NCBI GenBank assembly: GCA_029204225.1
Contig: CM055097.1
Coordinates: 32,454,802 to 32,518,801 of the forward strand
DNA length: 64,000 nucleotides
Source of the DNA: Diphasiastrum complanatum
Taxonomy: Eukaryota; Streptophyta; Lycopodiopsida; Lycopodiales; Lycopodiaceae
Direction of reading: 5' to 3'
Under the pieces are notes generated by a model, which did no database searches, had not been told where the DNA came from, and was given only the letters and a program-made list of their open reading frames with translations. The position numbers and the translations under genes are program-made. Shown in pieces: positions 1 through 12,010 of the stretch; the stretch's first letter is position 1; the number at the start of each line of letters is the position of its first letter.

Positions 1-153
1 AGGAGCTGGGCATAGGCCTTTGAAGGATTTTCAGAATTCTTTTAGGCGATGCCCGGAGGGGCCGAGCCTCAAAAATTTTGGAAATCCGAACCGGGCAGAA
101 TGGCCTTTGCCCGGCCCCTTCCATTGCGTAATGGATTTTTGGACCCTTTTTAA

Positions 154-270
154 ACCAATATTTAGCTGCCACGTGGCAGGTGCAAGCAAAATCAGCACTA
201 AATTTTTTTGAGACCAATCTAATGCTACCACGTGGCAGACGCAGGCAGAATCTGCACTAAATTTTTTTTT
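154..270. repeat. Tandem pair of ~58-bp units with a G-box palindrome
   Basis: Two adjacent units share an ACCAAT-like start, the palindrome CCACGTGG, a GCAAGCA/GCAGGCA block, CAGCACTAAA/CTGCACTAAA and a T-run. The palindrome core is the classical plant G-box (bZIP/bHLH site), but no gene start lies nearby, so a regulatory role is only possible. No gene is seen in bases 1-740. Confidence 0.6.
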
Positions 271-354
271 CAAAAAAACAGGTGAATATTTTGCTTTTTA
301 ATCTATTCAGAAATGGGCAGAATAGTCACCAAAAATCCATTACGTTTGGGCTTT

Positions 355-515
355 GTTGCTCACTGATCCTTTCCTTAAGGGAATTTATTGATCCTTTACT
401 TAAGGGAATTTACTTGATGACGTTTCAGTTGGGTCGCCTTGTCATTGCTCACTGATCCTTAAGGGAATTTACTTTATGAAGTTTCAATTGGGTCACCTTG
501 TTGTAAATTGATGGC
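355..515. repeat. Imperfect tandem duplication, TTGCTCACTGATCC units
   Basis: A block beginning TTGCTCACTGATCC and running through AAGGGAATTTACTT to TTGGGTCGCCTTG recurs directly downstream as a slightly shorter, diverged copy ending TTGGGTCACCTTG. The inner piece TCCTT..AAGGGAATTTA occurs three times. It has no coding potential. Confidence 0.55.
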
Positions 516-742
516 TCGACTGTGAACAAGCTATCTAATGACCTTTTCCACTGTGTCACCTTGCCATATAAGTCTGGCTCGTTGGAGATGTGACCCAAGG
601 AGAAGATCTATGACAATCCATTCTCACCATCCATCTCCTTTGGTGTCCTTTTGGCATTGAGTAAATAGCAACTTGCGATGTTATTGGAGATGTAACAATC
701 TCTATAGCACAAGATGAAGGGTTTTATGTGCTCAGTGAGCAG

Positions 743-931
743 TCTCACGTTCTTCCGTTAGTGACAAGCTTCGTGCCTTGGTGGATATTGTTGTTGTTAA
801 TCCCGCTCGTGCTGATTTGTTGTCTCGCTCAGCTTTCACACCAGAAGAAGTAGCAACGGTGGCAGCTCGGGAAAGGAAAGAAGCTTTTCTAATAGGCACC
901 TTACAGATGAATTCATTTCTTTGACAATTGA
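743..931 (+). other. Short open coding-like fragment, possibly retroelement-derived
   Basis: One + strand frame is open for about 60 codons and reads like a conserved protein piece (SDKLRALVDIVVVNPARADL, then SRSAF and VAARERKEAF). It has no start codon in frame and ends at TGA 929-931. The pattern of a VDIVV..P.RADL..R.A stretch followed by a KE-rich tail resembles sequence I associate with plant reverse-transcriptase-type repeats downstream of the RT domain, but this is a weak recollection. It could equally be one exon of a host gene. There is no flanking support. Confidence 0.25.
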
Positions 932-1139
932 GACATGACCCAATAATCATCTTTCAAATCAACATTTCACACTTGTCAGGTAGCCCACACTAAGGGGTTA
1001 GTCACGAGACTGACGACAATGACAACACAATTGTCCAAGTAGTGAATTTTTAATATGTACTCTTTGTAGGCCATTGCCTTTCAGAAAATACTCCCTTATC
1101 AAATTGCTCCCGGTAGATGCACCAATGTTAACTATACAC

Positions 1140-1658
1140 ACTAGTAGCCACACTAGAGCATAAGCAAGGTAAACAAAAGAGATATCTTCCTCCCAATGGG
1201 CGCCCTACTCCTCTTATATAGATGACATTTAGTTCTCTCCAATACACTATGGAGTTCCATGCACATCCAATGAGAAAGAGAGGGGCATAGAGGAGTTCAA
1301 GAGCCTTCATAGGCTTATGGAAGGTCATCAGACATCTTCCATAACTTATGACTCTTTGATTGCTATTGTTGTGGAACTTGAAACTCAATGGACCCTTTGG
1401 GAGAGCGCTCTCCTACTAGGACCCATTGCCCAAGTTGTGCATGTATACTTTGGTCCAAGACCAATAAAGTGATATGGTTCAAGGTTGAGGCCCAACGTTT
1501 AGAAATATAGTCATCCAATGACTTTCTAAGACCTCTTTAGGTTCCAGACCTCCATCCAAGGTATAGACACCTATCTGCCCTTATCCAAGGACACTAGTAC
1601 CTTAATCTAAGACACATATCCTTAATCCTAAGGGTATTCCTTATCCAAGGGTCACTTG
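1140..1658 (-). repeat. Partial 3' LTR of the gypsy element
   Basis: This is a direct repeat of 6281-6799 (519 bp in each copy) with scattered substitutions, such as GATATC versus GATCTC near 1170/6320. On the - strand it begins near TGACCCTTGG, a TG-start as expected for an LTR. The portion equivalent to 5812-6280 is absent here. Confidence 0.8.
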
Positions 1659-3683
1659 GAGCATATCTCATGCGAAGGAGCAAGCCTCAAGGTCAAGCAT
1701 CTACATAAAAATTGCAAACCTGAATTGACCCCTGAAAGTACTTGTTGCCAATACTTTCCAAAATAAGGATCGGACTCATATAGTCCTTGAAGAGACTGAA
1801 ACAACCCCGATTCTATAATAGTAAAGCACAACTGATTAATAACCGCTAACCTACTCAAAGCATCCACTAGAGTATTTTGACTTCTTTTACAGTAACGTAT
1901 AGAAAAGTCAAAGATTTGCATCAGCTCAGCCCATCTAGCTTGCCTCCCCTTTAAATCTGTAACATCACAGAAATATTGAAGAGTTTGATGATCTGTCAAA
2001 ACTTCAAACTTGGCTCCATATAAATAATGTCGTCAAATTTTTAAGGAATGAACAATTGCTAACAGTTCCTTCTCATAGGTACAATACCTAGACTGAACAG
2101 GATTGAGTTTCTTGCTTTCATAAGCCACATGATGTCCATCCTGCATCATAATAGCTCCAATAGCATTATCACTAACATCGGTCCTAACCACAAAAGCCTT
2201 ATTAGGATCGCCAATGATTAGTATTGGTGCCGAAGTGACACTTTTTTTAAGCAACTCAAAACAATTATTCATATCCTCTGTCCACACCACTAGTGGACTC
2301 TTAGCCCTCCGGCTTACCTTCTTATAGCCTTTCAAGGCCCGGGTAAGGGGAAATGCCAATCGAGCAGATTGGAAAATATGCCGACGGAAAAATCCAACAA
2401 ACCCCAAGAAAGACTTGATTTCCCGAATTGTGGTGAGAATTGGCCAATCAATAACCCTCTGGATACGATTTGGCTCAATCTCCACTCCTCGTTCGGAAAT
2501 CTTATGCCCCAAGTAGGACAATTCCTTAGCAATAAAATCACATTTAGACTCCTTGGCAAAGAGCTTTTCTCTCTTAGGATGTCCAAGACAATCCTAAGAT
2601 GCTCTTTATGTTCCGTTAAAGTCTTACTGAACACTATGATATCATCTAAGAATACCACTACGAATCTTCCCAAATATGGTCTGAACAAATCGTTCATCAT
2701 TTGTTGGAAAGTTGCCGGTGCATTGGTCAAACCAAAAGGCAACACCATAAATTCGTAGTGACCAAAGCGAGTTCGAAACCCGATTTTTGGTATATCTTCT
2801 ACCTTAATGTGTATATGATGGTAACGGGATCTTAGATCTATCTAAAGTACCCAGCACCACCAAGATAGTCTATTAGATCATCATCCATCCGCGACAATGG
2901 GTATTTATTCTTAACGGTTACCTTGTTCAATTTCTTATAGTCGACGCAAAATCTTATGGTCCCATCCTTCTTGGCAATCAGAACCACTGGTGATGCCCAA
3001 GGAGACTTACTAGGTTGTACCCACCCCTTTTTCAGGTAATCATGTAATTGTCTACTTATCTCAGCCCCTTCTGATGCACTCATCCTATAAGGACATTGTG
3101 CAATTGGAATTGCTCCAGATATTAGTTCAATTTTATGATCAATTGTCCTTTCTGGTGATAAACCTACAGGAAGGTCTAAAAAAACATCATTGATATCCTG
3201 CCTAAGTTCATTATAGGCTTCAAATTCTGTAATGGTCTCCCTGGGTATACTCATGGCATTTATGTTAAGTTCCTCATCATTGAGACAAATGATATCATTA
3301 TGAAAACATAAATAAACTTTAAAATCTGAATTCTTCATTATAGAATTAAGTTCTTGTTTAGAATAAGAGTTAACATTTTTAGTGTCAACACTTAAACTAG
3401 CCATGATCTTAATTAATGAATTCTCATGTATAAAAAATAAAGATTTTTCAACAAAATCGATTTTCAATGGCTTATTCTTATCAAAATGCCATTGTTGCAC
3501 GAGAACAATATCCACATTTGCCAATGCAACAACATGGAATTCTATTTTTTTACAGTAGTCCTGTATGCGCAATTCTAAATCAAGAACAACATAATCCATA
3601 AACACAGAATTCATTCCCGATGCCATTGTCACATAATATTTTTTCTCACTTTTTCTGGTGGGAAGGTTTAGCGTCTGCACCAA
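1652..3683 (-). pseudogene. Gypsy pol remnant: protease region, reverse transcriptase, RNase H
   Basis: The first part of the reverse transcriptase (2838-3683) contains [25 protein letters not shown] and the substrate-binding stretch [13 protein letters not shown]. After a frameshift the catalytic part follows (about 2748-2550) with [11 protein letters not shown] and the FLDD metal-binding motif. A further frame (2521-2033) carries the connection and RNase H start (FVVRTDVSDNAIGA, then SRYCTYEKELLA). Another (1999-1652) has TDHQTLQYF and the VDALSRL end of RNase H. The protease site, expected as D-S/T-G before THNFI near 3700, is destroyed by a stop. At least three frame changes rule out function. 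The coding order matches Ty3/gypsy (Metaviridae), but integrase is absent. Confidence 0.85.
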
Positions 3684-4059
3684 ATTTACTTTGATAAAGT
3701 TATGAGTGGATCAACATGAGTTATGAGTTACATTAACAACTTGATCTTTAACTTTACCTTTAATGCAAATTAGGTCATTAGGACCAAAAACTAAAGAACT
3801 AAGGAAATAAACATCCATCTCATTTCTTCGAGATAGATTACCTGAGATAGAAGCTAGTTTTTTGACGCAATCTCGTGCAAAGGTGACCCTCACCATTGCA
3901 CTTGAAGAACAGGTTCTTCTTACGAGCTTCAGCCTTATCAATGCCATCCTGATTGTTTTTAAAGTTTTTCTTTGCTTTCTTAGGATTATTGGAATTGGGA
4001 TGTGTTTCACTAACATTTTTCCTATCCTTCCTCTTAGATTGAAAACTTTTTTCTGCTCA

Positions 4060-4617
4060 TTAGGTTGTTGACCTAGGCCTAGGTGGCTTAGGTGTGTCAT
4101 CAAAAAACTTTGCAGCCCTAAAAGCATCCTCAAGGGTTTTTGGATGGTTCCTACGAACCTCCACTTGATAATCTTTTGGTAACCCATCAATAAACATTAA
4201 CATTTGTACTTTGGGTGGAATGTCACTATAAAGTGGATTCAAGTACTCATGAAAATCCTGAATAAACTGTTCCAAACCTTTATTTATTGTTATATGACTC
4301 AACTTTTGAAAGTGTTTATAGTCATCTAATAGTGGTAGAAAGTATTTCCTAAATACTATGCAAAAATCTTCCCATGTACAAAGTTGATTGCCTTTTGCAA
4401 CTAGGTCATCCCACCATACTAAGGCTCTTCCCTCAGGGAACATAGTAATAGTGGATAACTTTTCACATTCAGGGAATTGGTTCATGCCAAAGTATTTGTT
4501 CCAAACATTAAGCCATGAACTTACCACTTGCAAGTTCCTATCTTTCTTCTCTCCTATAAACAATTTTACGGGAGGTGGAACTACATGCTTCTTCTGGTTG
4601 GCTAACCTGGACTCCAA
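4060..4617 (-). pseudogene. Gypsy Gag (retrotransposon gag domain)
   Basis: A 185-residue open frame carries the typical plant Retrotrans_gag pattern: a KLFIGEKKDRN start, ALVWWDDL near residue 70, WEDFCIVFRKYF, a glutamine-rich helix around LEQFIQDFHEYL, and VEVRRNHPKTLEDAFRAAKFFDD at the end. This Gag packages the element RNA. The zinc-knuckle region that should follow is out of frame, with only traces of a Cys/His pattern near 3880-3920. Its frame differs from that of the following pol pieces, so the polyprotein is broken. Confidence 0.8.
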
Positions 4618-5799
4618 GTCTTGGTTCTTTTAATTAGTTTCAAGAAGCTATTTATTAGTGGCTTGAATTTGTTGATATAAAAGTTCAAGAGCTCGTGTCA
4701 CATTGGATGGGTTTGATAAATCAAAAGTTGGGTTATCATTGGTTTGATCCATTGGTGTTGCTTGTGTATTTTCCTATTATGCAAGTATAACTAGAAGGGT
4801 TCAAATTAGAATGATAGAAATGCTTTAATTCTTACATCCAATGCAAAATAGAAACACTTTATTTCTACTCATTCAATCTTATTGTTTGTAAGCTCAATCC
4901 AAGCCTACTATTTGCAAGCTCAATCCAAGCTTAAGAGAACAACAATAACAAGCTACCTTTGCCTTAATCCAAAGCAAAAATGAAAACCAAATCTTTATGT
5001 ATATTTCAATTAACTAAATCCAAGCTAAGGTTTACATTAAGATCCCATTCCAAATCCATTTCTATTTGTCATTACAAAAAAAACCAAAATTTTCACATTT
5101 CTCACTATTCTAGATCTCCAAATCCAATGAAACTAGTGTCTAGAAAAGGAAAATTAATGAAGCTTTATAAGAACTTCAAGTTTTAGATCTGATTTTCAGA
5201 TTTACAGGTTTGAAAATCAGAACTTCATAATGACAAAAAAACAGAACTTCAAAACTTGTTTTATACACAAAGTTACACTACCATTCCTTTCCTGCATTGC
5301 CATCTTCATGAAACTAGGAGATAGAAAGGTGTAACTAATGAAGTTTGGATGAAAACTTCACTTTTCAGATTTGATTTTCAGATTTACAGGTCTGCAAAAC
5401 AGAACTTCAAAATGAAAATCAGAACTTCAAACACTTCATAATCTATGCAAAAAAAAAAAACACTAGTTTTGATCAAAACACATAGCTAGAATCAATCTTT
5501 TTGCAAAAAAAAGTTTGTGTATGTAGAGGAAGACTTCCTCTAACCATCCCACAAATCTTTCTTCAGAACTTTCAAAAACCCAAAGCCCACTTTAAAACTT
5601 CTCTAACATGATAAAAAATCAGCCCCAAAATAATTCTATAAGAATCACTTCTCTTTTGTAAAGAAAATTAGAATTCATTGGGTACTCCAACTACAAGCTT
5701 CCTACAACTAGGAAAGCCAATAATCTTCCCCAAAAAAAATTTAGTTAGTGATCTTAATAGAACTTGAAGAAGTTTAGAAAGGTTACCATCCTTTGTCTA

Positions 5800-5811
5800 G
5801 CTCTGATACTA
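5800..5811 (-). promoter_or_regulatory. Primer-binding site, initiator tRNA-Met type (one base off)
   Basis: The - strand reads TAGTATCAGAGC, matching the common plant LTR-element primer site TGGTATCAGAGC except at the second base. It marks the inner edge of the 5' LTR. Confidence 0.75.
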
Positions 5812-6799
5812 CTTTAACAAATATAAAGGAGAAAGTCCTCCAAATCCAAGGTAGAGCCTCCAAATGTCCTCCAAGCAACCTGCAAGCTCCAAGATGCTTC
5901 TCCAACTTCAAGCTAGGATGCCTCCACCTGCAAGTAAGGATCTGCAAGCCTCCAATGATCTCTCCTCCACCTGTGTCCCTACTCTTAAACACAAAGGAAG
6001 ATAACAAACTGGCCTCAAGTATTCACCACCCAACCATAGCTAGATCCAAGCTCCAAGCAAGACCTATCTAGCAATGTCCATGAGCTAACCATAAACAAAT
6101 CACAAGCATATCACAACAATCCATAGCTTACTCAAGATCCAAATCCTACTTATGTCCCATACCATAAGCAAGATCCAAACCCTTAGCATACTACACACAA
6201 GAATCCAAATCCTACTTATGTCCCATACCATAAGCAAGATCCAAACCCTTAGCATACTACACACAAGAATTACTCTACAGACTAGTAGCCACACTAGAGC
6301 ATAAGCAAGGTAAGCAAAAGAGATCTCTCCCTCCCAATGGGCGCCCTACTCCTCTTATATAGATGGCATTTAGTTCTCTCCAATACACTATGGAGTTCTA
6401 TGCACATCCAATGAGAAAGAGAGAGGCCTAGAGGAGTTCAAGAGCCTTTATAGGCTTATGGAAGGTCATCAGACATCTTCCATAACTTATGACTCTTTGA
6501 TTACTATTCTTGTGGAACTTGAAACTCAATGGACCCTTTAGGAGGGCACCCTCCTACTAGGACCCATTGCCCAAGTTGTGCATGTATACTTTGGTCCAAG
6601 ACCAATAAAGTGATATGGTTCAAGGTTGAGGCCCAAGGTTTAGAAGTATAGTCATCCAATGACTTTCTAAGACCTCTCTAGGATCCATACCTCCATCCAA
6701 GGTATAGACACCTACCTGCCCTTATCCAAGGACACTAGTACCTTAATCTAAGGCATCTATCCTTAATCCTAAGGGTATCCACTATCCAAGGGTCACTTG
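5812..6799 (-). repeat. 5' LTR of the gypsy element
   Basis: The LTR runs from TGACCC (6795 on the - strand) to the primer site. It contains a perfect-looking 66-bp tandem duplication at 6137-6268, absent from the shortened left LTR, and a TCTTATATAGA stretch near 6353 that could be its TATA region. Confidence 0.7.
6137..6268. repeat. Two tandem 66-bp units inside the LTR
   Basis: Units at 6137-6202 and 6203-6268 both run from ATCCAAATCCTACTTATG to ACACACAAGA and are essentially identical, which implies a recent duplication. Confidence 0.8.
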
Positions 6800-7446
6800 T
6801 CATTTAGCCCCCAACGCTAAATGGACCTGTAGGGGTTCGAAGCATTGCTAGTTACATAGGTATGTAACACCACTCTTCCTCTTCTTCTCCTACTTCTTCC
6901 TCTCTCCTTTCTTCGAAGGAGGCTTGATCAGTGGCACCAATCTACTTGCAGGAATTCAATTACCAAATATCGCACAGTAAGAGATCTTTTGCTATGACCC
7001 TCATTCTTATTGTTGTTTTGTAGTTCACCATGTCTATAGAGGTTAAGAGAGATTGTTTTTATTACAAATTTTGGAAGGAGACTAGCGCTGGAGCGCGACC
7101 CACATACATATACAATACGCTATTTTTTAGCTACACTTTGTGCTAAATTAGTATGCTAATTTCCAAATTGATTGGTGCTTTTGAAGCGCGGCCTACAACA
7201 AGAATTGATAGGCTGTTTTCTAGCAATACTTTGGATTGCTTTTAGAGTATGAAAACTTTCAGTTTGATTGATGATTTTAGGTGCTGGGACAACGTTGGTA
7301 GCTCGAAATAAGACAAAATCGCACAATATGTGCACATACTTTTGGTTTAGATGGTTTGCATCCATTTAGCACACTTAATAAAGCATAGACAATGATGCAA
7401 TGCTTCTTTCATAATGCGTTGGAATGATTGTTCCCAGTACAAATGT
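6800..7446. other. Gene-free stretch
   Basis: I see no convincing coding region, RNA gene or repeat family member here. Only short chance open frames occur. Confidence 0.5.
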
Positions 7447-8871
7447 ACATTAGGGGAAATATGGGCTTAAAATGGGCCCTTTAAGCAAGTTTGGCTTTAG
7501 AGAGAAATAACATGGAGAGAGAAGACTATTTGACAACATTTTGTATTTTTTATGTTGCCCATCATTTAACCTATATTGGTTACATATATTGCCATTCACA
7601 ATCATGATTAGCTTTAACTTTTGATCAGTACATCGAAATGTGAAACCGATTAAGAAAGAGGACGTCAAGAGCTTTCTAACGCATACCATATTGTCATAAT
7701 CCTACTTGGAAATAAGAAAGTTATAGCTATTAGAAAAAATGGAATATCTAATCAGCGCGCCCACTGGCAATATCTCAATCCTGATTAGCTATAACTTTTG
7801 ATTGGTGCATCAAAATGTGAAACTTGCAAAGGTTGCAAATGTACTTGGGCGCGCTGATCAGATATCTCAATCCTGATTAGCTATAACTTTTGATTGGTGT
7901 ATCGAAATGTGAAACTTGCAAATGTACAGAGGCGCGTTGATTAGATATCACGTTTTTCTAACAACTATAAATTTCTTATTTTTGGGCAAAAAGTTAGAAA
8001 TCAGTTTTGATCTAATTCATTAGTATAAGCTCTAAATGTGATGATGTAATTACTGTACAGTTTATTTGGTTTACTGTATATGGTTGTGATCGGGACGTGA
8101 CCCATTAGGATATATTGATCGGGCACTGATCTCATAGCCGGCTACTTGGGTTAGCCGAGTAGCCACACATAAGAAGAATTAGCCTGTACAGAATTATTTA
8201 CAGTACTTGCTATACTTGGGGGCATGTCCCAAGTTTGTCGGTCAAATTTGGCCATATTGGGCCCGACGTTAGTTTGACAGGTGGTAGGCCAATTTTAGGA
8301 CACCTGCCTTTTCATGCAGTTTGTGAGTACTCTATATGTACAATGTTTCTTTGTAATTTATTAACTTTTGTTGTGCCATCTTTGAGAGCTTGTGAGGAGT
8401 GGCTATGGTGATTGTGTGATGTGATCTGCATACTACACTAGATTCTATCGAAATTTCAACTCAAAACTATGACAATATGGTATGCGTTGGAAAGATCTTG
8501 GAGTCCTCTTTCTTATGTTGTACTTATTTTCACATTTTGATGTACTGATCAAAAGTTATAGCTAATCAGGATATGACTCCTTACAACTCGATGCAATTAA
8601 CCATAGAAGTATGCCTTGTAGGTAGCGATAAAAAGACATACGAGTAGCAACTATTACTCAATAAAATGGTTTATCATTGCTTGGCACGAATTTCAAAAAC
8701 ACAAAACTATAGACGGAAAAGATTAAAAGTTTTCAGGTCGTCAATCACTGTAACAGGACTTTACATATGGATGAATGTTATTGGTCTATTCGAAAGATAA
8801 AAAGGTGGGAAGTCAATAAAAATATCTCTACGAAGGGCCCATTTTGAGCCCATACTTCCCCTAATGTGACT
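7447..8871. mobile_element. Inverted-repeat (foldback-like) element without coding capacity
   Basis: Outer arms at 7447-7481 and 8837-8871 are inverted copies (ACATTAGGGGAAATATGGGC on the left, closely matched by the complement of the right end). A second nested pair of about 100 bp lies at 7597-7700 and 8478-8578, sharing GATTAGCT.TAACTTTTGATCA, GAAAGAGGAC and CTAACGCATACC. Between them, two direct copies of the CCTGATTAGCTATAAC block lie at 7779 and 7872. No transposase is encoded and no clear target duplication was found, so the class is unknown. Confidence 0.6.
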
Positions 8872-9814
8872 TTTTGCATTAGCCTACCATCGCTGGTTGA
8901 GCAGCGATGAGCCAACCTTAATGATTTCCATTTTTTGATATGCTTCTTGGTAGACAACGACCAATCAGTTGTTCTTTCAACCACATTTATGTTATTTTCC
9001 ATGATGATTCATATAGTCAATGAGTGTTTACATAACAAATGACATGTATGTCCTTTACAGTGTTGTGACTCATACTTGAGTCTTCAACTCTATTCGAAAC
9101 ACTTTGAAATCCATCGATCCGGGTATGTATACATATGGCAAACACTTCTTTGATTGAAGGAAAAATCGGTGTATGCAATGCTATGCTTCTAAAACTAGCA
9201 TAAGAGAAAGTTTATAGGATTCGAAGGAGCTTGTTTTCATATGGTGCATTTTAACACTATCTAGGAGCTTGTTGAAACTTATTTCAATACATAGACCCGG
9301 ATTTGTCAAAAACTGTTATTTGAAAGAGACGTCCTTGAACAATCATGACTTCCTCACAGGATTCCTTTATGACAACTATTCAAGTTGGTGCGTTTAACGT
9401 AATTTGGTTGCATTATTGCAAACAATAATGTGGTTATAAGCCGATATGAATGGAATTGGTAATGCAATAGAAGAGATAAGATGCTACTAAGTAAGGTATT
9501 GGGTCTACCTTGCTTACGTTCAAAAAAAGTAAAATTGAACCAATTTTAATAATTGCTCATGCTTCATAGAATAATGCCTTAACATATAAGATTGTTTTTT
9601 GCCTTCATTCCATTGAAACCTAATAATGCGTTGGGTAATATGTAGTATAACAAGAGTTGATAACCTAGTTGCTCTTAAATGCACGTGGATTTGTGCAAGT
9701 GCTATTGCATTCGTAGGGATTGGAACGACATGGAATTTAGGGTTAAAACTCTTTGCTAGGTATGTATGCATAGAGGTATTGTTATACTTCTAAATTAGAC
9801 ATGACTACGTTATA
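8872..9814. other. Gene-free stretch
   Basis: No supported feature is seen. Open frames are short, AT-rich and without recognisable motifs. Confidence 0.5.
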
Positions 9815-12010
9815 AAACGTATAAAACAAGTTGAAAAGCTCAATGGAGACAACTACCATCTTTGAAAATTTAAGATGAAGGTAGTGCTTGCAAAAGAATT
9901 GTGGGACATTGTTGAAGGCATTGAGATCAAACCAGAAGTGTATCCAACTATCATCTCCAAATGGAGATAGAGAGATGGGAAGGCATTTGCCATAATCAAT
10001 GACTCTCAGATCAGTCATATCAACCCAGACTATAACTAAGGATGCTTGGGACATTCTAGCCTTTATGAAATTAGAGATGTCACCTCCTGAGAAAGAAATT
10101 CTTTGCTCTCAAAATGTTTGAAGTTGACTCCATTTTGACCCATCTTGATAGATTCAAAAGCCTTATTGAGAAATGACTGCCACTTGCTTTGTCATAGAAG
10201 ATTTTGATTTCATTATGACTCTATTATCGAGTCTACTAGAAGCATATGAGGATTGGATCATGGTGATTTCTACTCAACAAGGCCTCAATCTTACTAGAGT
10301 ATATCTATGCTACTTCAAGAGGAGATCAAATTAAATGGATCATCCTCCAACTCAGAGTTGGATCCTCAAGCTCTATATTCCAAGAAAAATCAAAAGTTCA
10401 AATCCAAGATAATTGCAAGGTTAGACAAGAAGAGCAAGGAATAGCCAAGATCAAATTTAGAACATTCCTCCTCTCAACTAAGACAACAACTATTTTGAAA
10501 ATATTGCAAAAGGACTGGCCTTGTCATCAAGGATTGTAGAATACTCAAGTACAACATTGAGAGAAATTTTAGTATTAGCCTAATACTGCTGACTGTAAAT
10601 TGACCCAGAGCAGTGTCAAATTGACCCAAACCGAAATAGTTGATGAAGATGATGCTGCATTATGGCCAAATCAGAGGAAATCCAAACTTATGACTCTTAA
10701 TACTTGGATTTGGAAGCAACTCATCATATGACTCACCATTATGACTACTTTCAGAATTTTTGACCCTACACACATTCCAAGGTTGTCCAACTGGGAGACA
10801 ACTCATCTCACAACATAGTATTGTAAAACTCTGATTTCAAAGCGGTGATATAAAATTAAGGTCCAATGTTTTTCATGTTTTGAATCTCACCAAAAATCTA
10901 CTTTCAATAAGTCAAATTATTGATTTAGGTCATAGGGTCGACTTCAGTATTGAAAGTTGCACAATTTATGGCAAGTCCAAGAATATTCTGACTTTTGATA
11001 AATGATGTGGCTACCTTTTAAAATTGAGTCATTGTTTTTTTTACCAATAGTCAAGCTTTTCATACTTCTAATTCTCAAATTTCATATCTATTGTGGCATT
11101 TCAGATTAGCCCATTTAATCCCACACAATATCTAACAAATGTCAAATCTAAAAATAGTTCAGTAATAGTAAATCAACTTCTCATGTATGTGAAAGTTGCA
11201 TTTTAGACAAGCATTCTAAAATTCCATTTAAAACAGACCATTCTAATTCTTCAAAAGATTTCCAAGATAATATCACAATGACATTTGATATCTTCTGCTA
11301 GAAGAGCCAACTTTTATTTATGATTTTTCTAGAAGAACTATGACCTATTTTACGAAGTGCAATATGAAGCTTTCAAGCTCTTCTCATTTGCAGTTGCAGC
11401 CGACCTAGAAGTCCACCAAATGGATGTGCAAACAAAATTCTTGAATGGCATTATTGAAGAAGACATTTTTATGCCACAACCTGAAGGATATGAAATCAAA
11501 AGTCAAGAGCATCTTGTTTGCAAATTACGTAAAGATCTATATGGACTAAAATTGTCCCCAAGGTGGTTTTAGAAAATAAATCAATTTTTTATCAGACAAA
11601 GTTTCATTCCTAGCTCACAGATTCTAATGTCTATTTTAAATCTGTTTCTACTTTCTTCATTATTATCACTTTACATGTAGATGATAGATTGTTATTCAAT
11701 AACAATCTAAAATATTTGGAGGTGGTTAAGGACATGTTATCAAACGAATATGAGGTGACAAGTATGGGTCCATCCCACTCCTAACTCGAAATTTAGATTT
11801 CAGAAATCAACCCAGCAAACTAATTTACATTAGTCAACAAAGATACTTGAATGTACCCTTTATGTTGATGCATGTAAATATCTTCGTGGATGAAACCATA
11901 CATAGTTTTGTAAAACCAAGATTGCTTATTTGATAGATAGAACTTGAAAGTTGTTGGCCTTTTGTAGGCTAATGTAGAGATGATGATGCTTCTATAATTT
12001 TGCCAAGCCA
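9815..12010 (+). pseudogene. Ty1/copia retrotransposon relic
   Basis: In order along the + strand, with many stops and shifts, the relic shows these parts. The Gag (UBN2-type) start reads KLNGDNYH then KFKMKVVLAKELWDIVEG (about 9830-9925). The protease region has ATHHMTHHYDYF (about 10712). A GAG-pre-integrase piece has NLLSISQIIDLGHRVDF (about 10890-10950). The reverse transcriptase fragment is at 11357-11572 with QMDVQTKFLNG, EEDIFMPQPEGYE and VCKLRKDLYGLK. The integrase core and RNase H are not recognisable. This is the normal copia order, heavily decayed. No LTRs were identified. Confidence 0.75.

Larger units (their letters stand above)
1140..6799 (-). mobile_element. Decayed Ty3/gypsy LTR retrotransposon, integrase deleted
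   Basis: The element reads right to left. Its 5' LTR is at 5812-6799, the primer-binding site at 5800-5811, gag at 4617-4060, and protease, reverse transcriptase and RNase H at about 4050-1655. A partial 3' LTR follows at 1658-1140. Both LTR copies share a 519-bp block beginning (+ strand) ACTAGTAGCCACAC and ending CAAGGGTCACTTG. RNase H runs straight into the 3' LTR, so the whole integrase and the remaining 3' end of the internal region are missing. The left LTR also lacks about 470 bp of the end nearer the primer site. Several frameshifts in pol make the element non-autonomous. Confidence 0.85.
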
